Source of the DNA: Candidatus Competibacteraceae bacterium
Lineage (GTDB): Bacteria; Pseudomonadota; Gammaproteobacteria; Competibacterales; Competibacteraceae
Assembly: GCA_003527885.1 (NCBI GenBank)
Contig: DPWB01000322.1
Span: 895 to 8,711 of the forward strand
Direction: 5' to 3'
Length of the DNA: 7,817 nt
Shown here: positions 1 through 7,563 of the stretch, piece after piece
Layout: each line of letters starts with the position of its first letter
How positions within the stretch are numbered: the first letter of the stretch is position 1
Notes under the pieces: generated by a model
Told to the model about the DNA's origin: nothing
The model's input: only the letters and a program-made list of their open reading frames with translations
The model's database searches: none
Translations under genes and position numbers: made by a program

Positions 1-425
1 GTCTGGCTCTGGGCGGGCATCGCCACGTTCGACCGGATGCGCTGCCCCTGCCGCAAGGTGGCCAGCGGGTCGCCGACGATTTCCGGCGATACCGGCCGCA
101 CCGGCGGGGTGAGGCCCTCGCCGCCACCCAACTGCCGGGCGATGGTGTCGGCCAGCCCCAACTTACCCTGCTGGGCCATGCTCAGCGCGATTTGCTGGTC
201 GTACATCTCGCGATAGAGCTGGGTCTGATCGTTGTCCATCAGCCCGCCGCCGTCGCTGGGGCTGGCGGCGCGCATACTTTTCAGCATCATCTGGACGAAC
301 ACCGCTTCAAACTGCTTGGCCGCTTCCCGGACCGCCTCGGGCGAATTTTGCCGGGCCTGTCGCCGCAAGCCGGCCAAGCCGTTCAAGTCCGTGTAGACGA
401 AGGCGGAGTCTGTCGCGGCGACCAT
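1..425 (-). CDS. flgJ: FlgJ, rod-binding (rod cap) domain, 3' end cut by the window
   Basis: FlgJ acts in the periplasm as the scaffold/cap for rod assembly; in many gammaproteobacteria a C-terminal glucosaminidase domain also opens the peptidoglycan. Only the first 141 codons are present; the frame runs off the left edge without a stop. Residues 33-99 carry the rod-binding domain, with AAKQFEAVFVQMMLKSMR (35-52), the acidic MDND, and YREMYDQQIALSMAQQGKLG (71-90), all typical of FlgJ N-termini. After about residue 100 the chain becomes a Gly/Pro-rich linker, so any hydrolase domain lies outside the window. The ATG at 425 is 10 bases after the stop of the SPOR gene. An AAGGGACGG ribosome binding site overlaps that stop (TAAGGGA), suggesting coupling. 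Identity is strong; whether the protein is single- or dual-domain cannot be seen. Confidence 0.93.
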   Translation of the reverse strand, partial: MVAATDSAFVYTDLNGLAGLRRQARQNSPEAVREAAKQFEAVFVQMMLKSMRAASPSDGGGLMDNDQTQLYREMYDQQIALSMAQQGKLGLADTIARQLGGGEGLTPPVRPVSPEIVGDPLATLRQGQRIRSNVAMPAQSQ

Positions 426-435
426 GGGCCGTCCC

Positions 436-1275
436 TTAGCGCAGCTTGGCCTGAATCTCTTCGAAGCGTCGGATCCAGGGCTTGATGGTGGGCGAGCGGG
501 CGGTCAGTTTGGCGGCGGCGGCTTGCGCCGAAGCAGCATCCGAATAATCCCCTGTAACCAGCGAATACCAAGGCCCGGACCGGCTGCCGGTCGAGTAATA
601 GGCTTGCGGTTCGGCCGAAGCCGTCGCCGCCGCGATCGCCTTGAGCGTGTCCATGCTCTTGCCGCTGTAAATCTGCACGGTGTAATGCTTGGCATCACGG
701 GCTTTCAGCCATTCAGGATCTTGAAGATCGCCCTCGGCGGCAGGTTCGGGCGCGGCGCTAACCTCGGGCGAGGGCGCGGCCGGAGCGGCGGGCGCAGCGG
801 CGGCCGGTGAATTGCTGGCGGGACGGCCGTTGCTCGCTTGCGCCTTGGCTTCGGAGGCGAGCAGCGCCGCTTCGGCCGATGGCTGGGCCGCCGCCGGCGC
901 GACGGTCGGGGACTTAGACGTTTCAGGAGCCGCATCGTGCCGGACCGGTTCGGGCTTCGGCGGCGGATCGATCAGATGGGGTGGGTCGGCCACCACGGCG
1001 GCGGGCGCCGCTGTTGTCGGTGGAGGCATCGGTTCGATGGCGGCGCGCTCCTCGGACTGGTTGGCTGGCTGCGCCGGATGCCGTTCGAGGTTCGCGGCGG
1101 CTGCCGGGACGACCGGCTTGACGGGCGCGGCCCGCGGGTGAGCTGTCGCGAGGTTTGGTGGATCGGGTGGACTGGCCGAGTTGAGCATCATCTTGATCGC
1201 GCCCGCTTGCAGCCCGAGAGCGGCCAACAAGGTGGCGCCCAGCAGTGACGGAATCTTCCAATTGGCGGTGTTCAT
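436..1275 (-). CDS. SPOR-domain protein (DamX/FtsN-like layout) inserted between flgI and flgJ
   Basis: 279 residues in three parts. Residues 8-27 form a hydrophobic stretch (IPSLLGATLLAALGLQAGAI), a membrane anchor or uncleaved signal. Residues 35-185 are a low-complexity Pro/Ala-rich linker, presumably disordered and spanning the periplasm. Residues 196-279 form a SPOR domain: it opens with KHYTVQIYSGKSMDTLKA, has the core GPWYSLVTGDYSDAASAQAA (234-253) and ends KPWIRRFEEIQAKL. The PWY.LV.GDY and KPW.R.F..IQ motifs resemble the C-terminus of DamX as I recall it. SPOR domains bind peptidoglycan glycan strands stripped of stem peptides, usually at the septum. The ATG is 5 bases after the flgI stop with no clear ribosome binding site, so translation is probably coupled to flgI. 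I know no standard flg symbol for this gene. A role in helping the rod or P-ring engage the wall is inferred from position only. Confidence 0.85.
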   Translation of the reverse strand: MNTANWKIPSLLGATLLAALGLQAGAIKMMLNSASPPDPPNLATAHPRAAPVKPVVPAAAANLERHPAQPANQSEERAAIEPMPPPTTAAPAAVVADPPHLIDPPPKPEPVRHDAAPETSKSPTVAPAAAQPSAEAALLASEAKAQASNGRPASNSPAAAAPAAPAAPSPEVSAAPEPAAEGDLQDPEWLKARDAKHYTVQIYSGKSMDTLKAIAAATASAEPQAYYSTGSRSGPWYSLVTGDYSDAASAQAAAAKLTARSPTIKPWIRRFEEIQAKLR

Positions 1276-1280
1276 GGTCG

Positions 1281-2387
1281 TCAGATCACGATGAGTTCGG
1301 CTTTGAGAGCGCCAGCCGCTTTCAGCGCTTCCAAGATGGCGACCAGATCGCTGGGCGAGGCGCCGACTTGGTTGACCGCCCGGACGATATCGTCCAACGC
1401 GACGCCGGGATTGAACAGAAACATCGGTTTCTTTTCCTGGTTGACCGCAATATTAGCATTCGGCACCACCACGGTCTGACCGCCCGACATCGGGGCCGGC
1501 TGGCTGACGACCGGGTCCGAGGTGATCGTGACCGTCATGTTGCCGTGCGAGACCGCCGCCGGGCCGACCTTGACGTTTTGGCCGATCACCACCGTGCCGG
1601 TGCGCGAGTTGACGATCACCTTGGCCGCGCCTTGCGCCGGCACCACCTCGATATTCTCCAACACCGCGATCAGACTGACGCGCTGGTTGCGCTCGGCCGG
1701 CCCGCGCACCTGCACCGAGGCGGCATCCACCGCCTGCGCCACCTCGCCGCCCAGCGCCTTGTTGACCGCTTCGACGATGCGCTCGGCGGTGGTGAAATCG
1801 GCCTGCCGCAAATTCAGCACGATGGGACCGTCCTTCGCAAAGGTGTCGGGAACCTGACGCTCCACGGTGGCGCCGTTGGGGATCCGGCCGGCGCTGGGGA
1901 CGTTGACCAGGATTTTCGACCCGCCCGCCTCGGCCCCCAGCCCGCCGACGACCACGTTACCTTGGGCTATTGCATAGACCGCGCCATCCGCGCCTTTCAA
2001 GGGGGCCAGCAGCAGGCTGCCGCCGCGCAGGCTCTTGGCGTTGCCGATCGAGGCCACGGTCACGTCGATGGTTTGACCGGGTTTGGCGAACGGCGGCAGC
2101 TCGGCTTGCAAGGACACGGCCGCGACGTTCTTCAATTGCAGGTTGACTTCCGGCGGGATGGTCACGCCCAGATTGGACAACATGCTTTTCAGGCTCTTGA
2201 CCGTGAACGGGGTCTGGGTGGTTTGATCGCCGGTGCCGGTCAGGCCGACCACCAGCCCGTAGCCGACCAGCTGATTGTTGCGAACGCCGGCGACCGTGGC
2301 CAAATCCTTGATGCGGTCGGCCCGGGCAGCTTGCGCCAGCAACACCAGCAGCAGGCCCAGCGTAAAACGGCGCAGCACCGTAGCCAT
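1281..2387 (-). CDS. flgI: FlgI, flagellar P-ring protein
   Basis: FlgI polymerises in the periplasm into the P ring around the rod, at the peptidoglycan layer. The protein is 368 residues, close to the E. coli length (about 365). Residues 1-23 are a Sec signal peptide: basic MATVLRR, hydrophobic [13 protein letters not shown], cleavage predicted after ARA with mature start DRIKDLA. Family landmarks follow: [31 protein letters not shown], the [12 protein letters not shown] stretch, and the C-terminal [20 protein letters not shown] and [20 protein letters not shown]. The frame is open far upstream through flgH in another frame, so the start was set at the ATG at 2387, which gives the signal peptide at once. 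A GAGGCGGGA sequence lies upstream, 14 bases separating it from flgH. It has no cysteine, unlike E. coli FlgI. TGA stop; the SPOR gene follows after 5 bases. Confidence 0.97.
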   Translation of the reverse strand: MATVLRRFTLGLLLVLLAQAARADRIKDLATVAGVRNNQLVGYGLVVGLTGTGDQTTQTPFTVKSLKSMLSNLGVTIPPEVNLQLKNVAAVSLQAELPPFAKPGQTIDVTVASIGNAKSLRGGSLLLAPLKGADGAVYAIAQGNVVVGGLGAEAGGSKILVNVPSAGRIPNGATVERQVPDTFAKDGPIVLNLRQADFTTAERIVEAVNKALGGEVAQAVDAASVQVRGPAERNQRVSLIAVLENIEVVPAQGAAKVIVNSRTGTVVIGQNVKVGPAAVSHGNMTVTITSDPVVSQPAPMSGGQTVVVPNANIAVNQEKKPMFLFNPGVALDDIVRAVNQVGASPSDLVAILEALKAAGALKAELIVI

Positions 2388-2401
2388 CCCGAGTCCCGCC
2401 T

Positions 2402-3082
2402 CTAGAACGGCCACAGCGGGCTTAAGAAAAACCGGCCGAACCAGCCGATGGTGTTGGCGTCCGCCAGCGCGCCGTTGCCGGCGTAGGTGATCTTGGCGTC
2501 GGCCACCCGGTTGGAGGGGATAGTGTTGTCGGAGGCGATGTCCTCGGGCCGGATGACGCCGGAAATCTGCACCACTTCCTCGCCCTGATTGAGGGTCAAC
2601 ATCTTTTCGCCGCGAATGGCCAGGTTGCCGTTCGGATAAACGCCGACCACCACCGCCGACACGTCGCCGGTCAAGCTGTTGCTCTGGTCGCTGGAGCCCT
2701 CTCCGCCGAGCTTGCGCTCGCCGTTGGCGGAGTTTTCCAACATGACCGAACCGAGCGCGAACGGCACGCCGAACACCGTCGGGTTCTGAATGTCGATTTC
2801 GCTTTTCTTGCTGGCGTTGGTGGACGCCGACTTGGTGGCGGCGGTTTTCTCGACCAGGCGAATCACCACGGTGTCGCCGACCCGACGCGCGGTGCGGTCC
2901 TCGAACAGCCGCATGTCGGCGCCGGCCTGATAAATCGTGCCCGACCGGCGGGAACTCGGATCGACCGGATCGGCCAGCGGCATGACTTGCGGCGTGACCG
3001 GCTTGAAATCGTAGTGCGGCGCCAAACCGCTGCATCCCGACAACAGGACGACCAGGGCAAGCGCGGCGGGGGCTTTGGTCAT
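2402..3082 (-). CDS. flgH: FlgH, flagellar L-ring lipoprotein
   Basis: FlgH is the outer-membrane lipoprotein forming the L ring, the outer part of the bushing around the rod. The protein is 226 residues (E. coli about 232). Residues 1-16 are a lipoprotein signal, [16 protein letters not shown], with lipobox LLSG-C and acylated Cys17. Family landmarks are the [20 protein letters not shown] stretch (47-66), [15 protein letters not shown], the [18 protein letters not shown] segment, SGVIRPEDI, and the conserved end [17 protein letters not shown]. The start is 6 bases after the flgG stop and has no obvious Shine-Dalgarno sequence, which suggests coupling to flgG translation. Gly16 at -1 and Leu13/Leu14 near -3/-4 fit signal peptidase II processing. 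Cys17 is the only cysteine I find in any protein of this window. Confidence 0.97.
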   Translation of the reverse strand: MTKAPAALALVVLLSGCSGLAPHYDFKPVTPQVMPLADPVDPSSRRSGTIYQAGADMRLFEDRTARRVGDTVVIRLVEKTAATKSASTNASKKSEIDIQNPTVFGVPFALGSVMLENSANGERKLGGEGSSDQSNSLTGDVSAVVVGVYPNGNLAIRGEKMLTLNQGEEVVQISGVIRPEDIASDNTIPSNRVADAKITYAGNGALADANTIGWFGRFFLSPLWPF

Positions 3083-3088
3083 GGCGGC

Positions 3089-3874
3089 TTACAGGTTGTT
3101 GTTGACGTACTGCAGCATCTGGTCGGTGGTGGCGATGGCCTTGGAATTCATTTCGTAGGCGCGCTGGGTTTCGATCATGTCCACCAGCTCTTCCACCACG
3201 TTGACGTTGGAGGTTTCCAGCGAACCTTGCGAGACCGGACCTAGCCCGTTAGCGCCGGGATTGCCGGCCTGGGGCGCGCCGCTGGCCGCCGATTCCAGAA
3301 ACAGGTTATCGCCGATGGGCTGCAAGCCGGCGGGATTGACGAAATCCACGGTCTGGACGGTGCCGACCTGATTGGGGGCTACCTGGCCGGCGAGCTGCGC
3401 GCTGATGGTGCCGTCGCTGCCGACCGTGATGCTTTGGGTATTGGGGGGAACCGTGATTTCGGGCTGCAACAAATACCCGTTGGAGGTGACGATCTGCCCT
3501 TCGGAATTCATCTGGAACGAACCGTCGCGGGTGTAGGCCACCGTTCCGTCGGGCATCTGAATCTGGAAGAAGCCCCGGCCGTTGATGGCCATATCCAGCG
3601 CGTTGCTGGTTTGCACCAGATTGCCCTGAGTGAAGGTCTTGGCGGTGGACACCGTGCGCACCCCGGTCCCCAGCATCAGCCCGGACGGCAGTTGAGTGTT
3701 TTGCGAGCTTTGGCCGCCGGTCTGGCGCACGTTTTGATACAGCAAATCCTCGAACTGGGCGCGGCCACGTTTGAAGCCGGTGGTATTGACGTTGGCCAGG
3801 TTGTTGGAAATGACCGACATGCGGGTCTGCTGGGCGTCCAGACCGGTCTTGGCGATCCACAAAGCTGAAGTCAT
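3089..3874 (-). CDS. flgG: FlgG, distal rod protein
   Basis: FlgG is exported by the flagellar type III system and polymerises into the distal rod, the drive shaft that passes through the P and L rings. At 261 residues it has the normal length (E. coli about 260). The N-terminal axial motif [14 protein letters not shown] is at 23-36. The FlgG-specific insert [18 protein letters not shown] at 46-63 follows; this segment distinguishes rigid FlgG rod from flexible FlgE hook. Next come [20 protein letters not shown] and [14 protein letters not shown]. The C-terminal coil is [20 protein letters not shown] followed by [19 protein letters not shown]. The ATG at 3874 is preceded by AGGAA eight bases upstream, overlapping the flgF TAG stop (TAGGAA). 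FlgH follows after 6 bases. No signal peptide, as expected of a type III substrate. Confidence 0.98.
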   Translation of the reverse strand: MTSALWIAKTGLDAQQTRMSVISNNLANVNTTGFKRGRAQFEDLLYQNVRQTGGQSSQNTQLPSGLMLGTGVRTVSTAKTFTQGNLVQTSNALDMAINGRGFFQIQMPDGTVAYTRDGSFQMNSEGQIVTSNGYLLQPEITVPPNTQSITVGSDGTISAQLAGQVAPNQVGTVQTVDFVNPAGLQPIGDNLFLESAASGAPQAGNPGANGLGPVSQGSLETSNVNVVEELVDMIETQRAYEMNSKAIATTDQMLQYVNNNL

Positions 3875-3885
3875 GAGGGTTATTC

Positions 3886-4629
3886 CTATTCCAGACGCAA
3901 CAGTTGGTTGGTGTTGCTGGAGTTGTCCTCCGCAACCTTCATCATCTTGACCTGCAATTCGAACCGGCGGGCGGATTCGATCATGCTCACCAGCGCTTCG
4001 GCGGGGTTGACGTTGCTGCTTTCCAGCGCGCCGTTTTGCAGCCGAACCGCGGCATCCGCCGGAACGGGCTGGCCGTCGCTGGCGCGCATCAGGCCCGAGG
4101 CTTCCTTGTACAGCGCGCCGTCGGCGGGTTTGACCAGCTTGATACGATCCACCGCCACCATGTTGGCCGGCCCTTCGCCGATCGGGCGGATGGAAAGGGT
4201 GCCGTCGGCGCCGATTTCGATTTTCTCGGCGGGCGGGAGGGTGATGGGACCGCCGTTGCCCAGCACCGGCCGGCCGTTGGCCGTGGTCAGCAGGCCGTTG
4301 GCGTCCACCTGCAAATCGCCGGCGCGGGTGTAGGCTTCGCCGTCGTCGGGCGCTTGCACCGCGATCCAGCCTTCGCCCTGGATGGCGACATCCAGATCGC
4401 GGCCGGTGGTCATGATCCGACCGGGCCGGGTATCCACGCCCGGCCGCTCGGCCATGGCGTAAACCCGCGTCGGCAAGCCCTGTTCGCCAAAGACCGGCAT
4501 ACTGCGAAAATCGCCCATGTCCTGGCGGAAGCCGACCGTGTTGGCGTTGGCCAGATTGTGGCTGACCAGCGCCTGCGCCCGCAGGGTTTCCCGGGCGCCG
4601 GCCATCGCGACATACAACATGCGGTCCAT
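3886..4629 (-). CDS. flgF: FlgF, proximal rod protein
   Basis: FlgF is a type III-exported subunit of the proximal rod. The protein is 247 residues (E. coli about 251) and starts [20 protein letters not shown], matching the MD..(I/L)Y.AM start of the family. The axial motif [13 protein letters not shown] is at 23-35. Central landmarks are [36 protein letters not shown] and the [11 protein letters not shown] block. The C-terminal coil is [20 protein letters not shown] followed by [15 protein letters not shown] and the LLRLE end. It lacks the FlgG-type insert after the first helix, which supports flgF over a second flgG. The ATG at 4629 lies 16 bases after the flgE stop with a poor ribosome binding site. 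A second ATG three codons inside is less likely because the MD start is conserved. Confidence 0.96.
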   Translation of the reverse strand: MDRMLYVAMAGARETLRAQALVSHNLANANTVGFRQDMGDFRSMPVFGEQGLPTRVYAMAERPGVDTRPGRIMTTGRDLDVAIQGEGWIAVQAPDDGEAYTRAGDLQVDANGLLTTANGRPVLGNGGPITLPPAEKIEIGADGTLSIRPIGEGPANMVAVDRIKLVKPADGALYKEASGLMRASDGQPVPADAAVRLQNGALESSNVNPAEALVSMIESARRFELQVKMMKVAEDNSSNTNQLLRLE

Positions 4630-4645
4630 GGCGCGGGTCCGTTAC

Positions 4646-5959
4646 TTAGCGGATTTGCAACAGGGTCTGGGTCATCTGATCGGCGGTGCTGATGACCTGC
4701 GCGTTCGCCTGGAAATTGCGCTGGGCGCTGATCATCTTGACCAGTTGTTCGGTCAGCTCGACGTTGGACAGCTCCAGCGCGCCGGAGCGGACCAGGCCCA
4801 GGCTGGAGGTGCCGGGCTGGCCGACGATCGCCTCGCCGGCGGCGGCGGTCTGCACCCAAGACGCATCACCGACCGGACTCAAACCCTGCTTGTTGCGGAA
4901 ATTCGCCAGGGCGACCATGGCCTGCGCCTTGGACTGGCCGTTGCTGTAACGACCGAAGATGGTGCCATCCTCGCCGACATCCACGCCCACCAGCCGGCCG
5001 CTGGCAAAACCGTCCTGGGTGACCGAATTGGTGCTGGATTTGCTGCCGAACTGGGTGGAGCCGGTGAAATCCAGACTCATGGCCAGCGGCGTGGTGGCGC
5101 CGCTGTTGGGGTTTAAAGCGGTCAAATTGACCGTGATGGGGAGAGGGTCGAAGACGTTGGGTGTGGTGGGGTCGCTGTCGTGATCCAGAGTCTTGACGAT
5201 CTGGCCGTTGGTGTCGAAGGTGATGGTGTTGTTGGTAGGCGTAACGGCCGGCGCAACCGGCGGCGTGGCGGCGGGATCGCCTAGCGGATTCTTGCCATCG
5301 GCGCCGTAATAGACCGTCCAGCTATTGGGCGCGCCGGAGTCCTTGACAAAGTAGGTCGTCAGCGTGTGCGAGGTGCCTTGGCTGTCGTAAAACGTTGAAG
5401 AGGTGGAATAGTTGTAGCTTTTGGGATTGGCGTAATCGAAGGGGGTCACCGTCGGCGAGGTGTCGCCGGCATTCAAGTTGATGCCAAAGAGCGTTTTGGA
5501 AGTGGCCTTGGCGTCGTTTTGCTTGGTGTCCAGAAAAATATCGCTGGTCTGAGCGGCGAAGCCCGCGTCCCCCAAGGAAGCGAAACCCTGAAGCCGCTGG
5601 CCGGTGTTGTTGACGATATAGCCGTCCTTATCGATCCCAAAACCGCCGGCCCGGGTGTATTTCATCACATCGCCGTCCCGGAGCATGAACAAGCCTTCGC
5701 CGTCCAAGCCCAGATCCAGCGGATTGCCGGTGGTGTCCAGGTTGCCCTGCTTGAATTGCTGGGTGACGGCGTTCAGCTTGACGCCGGTGCCGATGCTGCG
5801 GCGGGTGGACGTACCCAGATCGCTGAGCGAGAAGATGTCGCCGAATTCGGCGCGGGACTCCTTGAAGCCCGTGGTGTTGTTGTTGGCGATGTTGTTGCTG
5901 ATGACACCGAGGTCGGCGTTGGCGGCATTCAGCCCGGTAAGGGCGGTGCGAAACGACAT
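4646..5959 (-). CDS. flgE: FlgE, flagellar hook protein
   Basis: FlgE polymerises into the hook, the universal joint between rod and filament. With the ATG at 5959 the protein is 437 residues, slightly longer than in E. coli (about 400). The start MSFRTALTGLNAANADLGVI and the motif SNNIANNNTTGFK (21-33) form the D0 helix. GTGVKLNAVTQQFKQGNL and LGLDGEGLFMLRDG continue into D1. The middle part (roughly 120-340) is Ser/Thr/Asn/Gly-rich, as in surface-exposed D2 domains, and includes a Pro/Ala-rich loop near DPAATPPVAPAVTPT. The C-terminal coil is LELSNVELTEQLVKMISAQR followed by NFQANAQVISTADQMTQTLL. The reading frame opens at TTG 5965, but AAGGAG sits 7 bases before the ATG at 5959 and only about 2 before the TTG, so the ATG is chosen. 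It follows flgD by 27 bases. Confidence 0.97.
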   Translation of the reverse strand: MSFRTALTGLNAANADLGVISNNIANNNTTGFKESRAEFGDIFSLSDLGTSTRRSIGTGVKLNAVTQQFKQGNLDTTGNPLDLGLDGEGLFMLRDGDVMKYTRAGGFGIDKDGYIVNNTGQRLQGFASLGDAGFAAQTSDIFLDTKQNDAKATSKTLFGINLNAGDTSPTVTPFDYANPKSYNYSTSSTFYDSQGTSHTLTTYFVKDSGAPNSWTVYYGADGKNPLGDPAATPPVAPAVTPTNNTITFDTNGQIVKTLDHDSDPTTPNVFDPLPITVNLTALNPNSGATTPLAMSLDFTGSTQFGSKSSTNSVTQDGFASGRLVGVDVGEDGTIFGRYSNGQSKAQAMVALANFRNKQGLSPVGDASWVQTAAAGEAIVGQPGTSSLGLVRSGALELSNVELTEQLVKMISAQRNFQANAQVISTADQMTQTLLQIR

Positions 5960-5986
5960 TATCAATCTCCTTGCGGATGCGTGTGA

Positions 5987-6691
5987 CTAATGGACTTCTT
6001 TGATCTGGCTGAGGCCGTAGCTGCCGATGCCGGCGAGACTTAGGGCGGTCTCCTTCCCGGCTTGCCCGAAAGAGACGCTGTCGACCTTGGCCCAGAGCTG
6101 CGTGTCGAAACTGCTGCTCTTGCCGTCGGCCACCGTCCCTTCCACCCGGAAGGTGTAAACACCTGGAGCCACCCGCGCGCCGTTGCCGTCCAGCCCGTCC
6201 CACCGAAAGTCCACCGACCCTTTCGGTTTCGCGCCCAGGTCGATCCGCCGGATTTCGCTGCCCGCGGCACCGGTGACGACCACCGTGACCTTGTTGGCGG
6301 GTTCGGTGATGTCGGCGCGCCCGGCGATGGGGCCTTCCGCGTCGAGATACGCTTTCTGGCCGTCGATCAACACCGAATGGCCGACCAGGTTGGACGCTTG
6401 CAAGGTATTCATCGACTGAAGCGACTGGGTGAGGGTATCGAGCGACTGCTTCATCTCGATGATGCCGTTGAGGGTGCTGAACTGGGCCAGTTGCGCCATG
6501 AACTGCTGGCCGTCGAGCGGCTTGGTGGGGTCTTGGTTCTTGAGCTGCGTGGTCATCAGCCGCAGGAAATCCGCCTGATCCATTTGGTCGTTGGCTTTTT
6601 TGGTGTCGGTCTTGGGTTTCGAGCTGGCGTTTATGCTGTCGAACAGCGTCGAATCGAGTCCGCTCATGCCGGCGCCGGAGGTGGTCGTCAT
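5987..6691 (-). CDS. flgD: FlgD, hook cap / hook assembly scaffold
   Basis: FlgD forms the cap under which FlgE subunits assemble into the hook; it is exported and then shed. The protein is 234 residues (E. coli about 231). After a flexible Ser/Thr/Lys-rich N-terminus comes the conserved helix block DFLRLMTTQLKNQDPTKPLD (about 41-60), followed by GQQFMAQLAQFSTLNGIIEM. A Ser/Gln/Leu-rich coiled stretch (SLDTLTQSLQSMNTLQASNL) leads to the LVGHSVLIDG segment. The C-terminal half is the tudor-like/Ig-like FlgD fold, with FRWDGLDGNGARVAPGVYTF typical of the FLN-type repeat. The ATG at 6691 lies 14 bases after the flgC stop with a weak GGGA element upstream. Length and motifs leave little doubt. 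Confidence 0.96.
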   Translation of the reverse strand: MTTTSGAGMSGLDSTLFDSINASSKPKTDTKKANDQMDQADFLRLMTTQLKNQDPTKPLDGQQFMAQLAQFSTLNGIIEMKQSLDTLTQSLQSMNTLQASNLVGHSVLIDGQKAYLDAEGPIAGRADITEPANKVTVVVTGAAGSEIRRIDLGAKPKGSVDFRWDGLDGNGARVAPGVYTFRVEGTVADGKSSSFDTQLWAKVDSVSFGQAGKETALSLAGIGSYGLSQIKEVH

Positions 6692-6705
6692 GGTGTTTTT
6701 CCCGG

Positions 6706-7119
6706 TTAATCGCCCAAAGCCAGCGTGCGCATCAGCATCTGTTTGGAGGTGTTGAGCACTTCCACATTGCTCTGATAGGAGCGCGACGCGGAGATCATGT
6801 TGGCCATTTCCTCGACCGGATTGACGTTCGGCAAACTGACATAGCCTTGCGGGTCGGCGAGCGGATGGTCCGGCCGATACTCCCGCCGCAGCGGCGCTTG
6901 GCTCTCGACGATGCCCAGCACGTCCACGCCGGCCACTTCGGCTTCATTTCCGGCGGCGTCGAGTTGCGTCGCGAACACCGGCTGGCGCGCCCGATAGGTG
7001 GTGGCCGTGCTGCTGCTGATGCTGTCGGTGTTGGCCATGTTGCTGGCGGTGGTGTTGAGGCGCACGGTCTGCGCCCGCAACGCCGAGCCCGAGACATCGA
7101 AAACTCTAAACAAGGACAT
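6706..7119 (-). CDS. flgC: FlgC, proximal rod protein
   Basis: FlgC is a type III-exported subunit of the proximal rod. From the ATG at 7119 it has 137 residues, near the E. coli length (134). The N-terminus MSLFRVFDVSGSALRAQTVR and the axial motif SNMANTDS (26-33) are typical. The middle has TTYRARQPVFATQLD, a standard FlgC signature, and the end carries LPNVNPVEEMANMISASRSY followed by QSNVEVLNTSKQMLMRTLAL. The frame can be opened one codon earlier at a TTG, but GGAGAG lies 6 bases before the ATG and only 3 before the TTG, and other FlgC proteins begin MSLF, so the ATG is chosen. The gene begins 3 bases after the flgB stop, with its ribosome binding site inside the end of flgB, so the two are probably translationally coupled. 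Confidence 0.97.
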   Translation of the reverse strand: MSLFRVFDVSGSALRAQTVRLNTTASNMANTDSISSSTATTYRARQPVFATQLDAAGNEAEVAGVDVLGIVESQAPLRREYRPDHPLADPQGYVSLPNVNPVEEMANMISASRSYQSNVEVLNTSKQMLMRTLALGD

Positions 7120-7122
7120 CAA

Positions 7123-7512
7123 TTACTCTCCACGGATGGCGGCCAGCAGGCCCTGCACGCGGTTGCCCATGAACTGCAAGCTGGCCTGATAGCGCAAGGC
7201 GTTGTCGGCGAAGGCCGCTTTTTCCTGTTCTTCCTCGACCGTGTTACCGTCTATCGCCATCTGGGCCGGCGTCCGGTACAGCGGCGCGCCCGGCGCGCCG
7301 CCCTTGGCTTGCAGGTGCGCGGCGTGGGTCACCTCAAGCGCTCCTTGCCGGCCCTGCAAACCGGCCAGGGTGGCTTTAAAATCCAGATCGCGGGCCTGAT
7401 AATTGGGGGTATCGGCGTTAGCCAGATTGGCTGCCAAAATCTCGGCGCGACGGGAGCGCACTTCCAGCGCCTGGCTGTGGACGCTCAAGGCTCGTTCGAA
7501 ACCGATGGCCAT
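7123..7512 (-). CDS. flgB: FlgB, proximal rod protein; first gene of the operon
   Basis: FlgB is an early type III substrate at the base of the proximal rod. The protein is 129 residues, slightly shorter than E. coli FlgB (about 138). The N-terminal helix is followed by the classic AANLANADTPNYQARDLDFK (28-47). The C-terminal region contains DGNTVEEEQEKAAFADNALR followed by YQASLQFMGNRVQGLLAAI, the usual GNTV...E.....N...Y motif of FlgB. The ATG at 7512 is preceded by AGGAG (7521-7525) with an 8-base spacer, the best ribosome binding site in the operon, as expected for its first gene. A sigma-54-type promoter lies about 100 bases upstream. There is no gap to speak of before flgC. Confidence 0.97.
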   Translation of the reverse strand: MAIGFERALSVHSQALEVRSRRAEILAANLANADTPNYQARDLDFKATLAGLQGRQGALEVTHAAHLQAKGGAPGAPLYRTPAQMAIDGNTVEEEQEKAAFADNALRYQASLQFMGNRVQGLLAAIRGE

Positions 7513-7520
7513 TTCCGCAA

Positions 7521-7525
7521 CTCCT
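7521..7525 (-). promoter_or_regulatory. Shine-Dalgarno site of flgB
   Basis: AGGAG on the minus strand, 8 bases before the flgB ATG. It fixes the flgB start and is the clearest ribosome binding site of the operon. Confidence 0.8.
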
Positions 7526-7563
7526 GAAACCGTATCCGACGCGAACAGATCGTTGATTGGGAC

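Noticed and set aside
838..1248. Arg/Gly-rich plus-strand frames opposite the SPOR gene
   Set aside because: They mirror the GC-rich, Pro/Ala-coding linker; no ribosome binding site or family features.
1245..2405. 386-codon open frame on the plus strand antisense to flgI
   Set aside because: Its translation is rich in His, Asp, Arg and Gln with no recognisable motif, and it lies wholly opposite flgI, whose product is unmistakable. Long antisense frames are expected in GC-rich genes.
1281..3035. 584-residue frame giving a much longer FlgI
   Set aside because: The first part is flgH read in the wrong frame (Arg/Gly-rich). The ATG at 2387 gives a signal peptide and the normal FlgI length.
3904..4692. 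262-codon plus-strand frame opposite flgF
   Set aside because: Composition (Gly/Val/His-rich) and position mark it as a shadow of flgF; no start context or motif supports it.
3886..5959. Gene duplication suggested by repeated SNN.AN..T.GFK and L..SNV motifs in flgE, flgF and flgG
   Set aside because: These are the conserved terminal helices shared by all flagellar axial proteins; the ancient paralogy is well known and not a recent duplication.
6847..7527. 226-codon plus-strand frame opposite flgC and flgB
   Set aside because: Fully antisense to two well-identified rod genes; the translation has no domain features.
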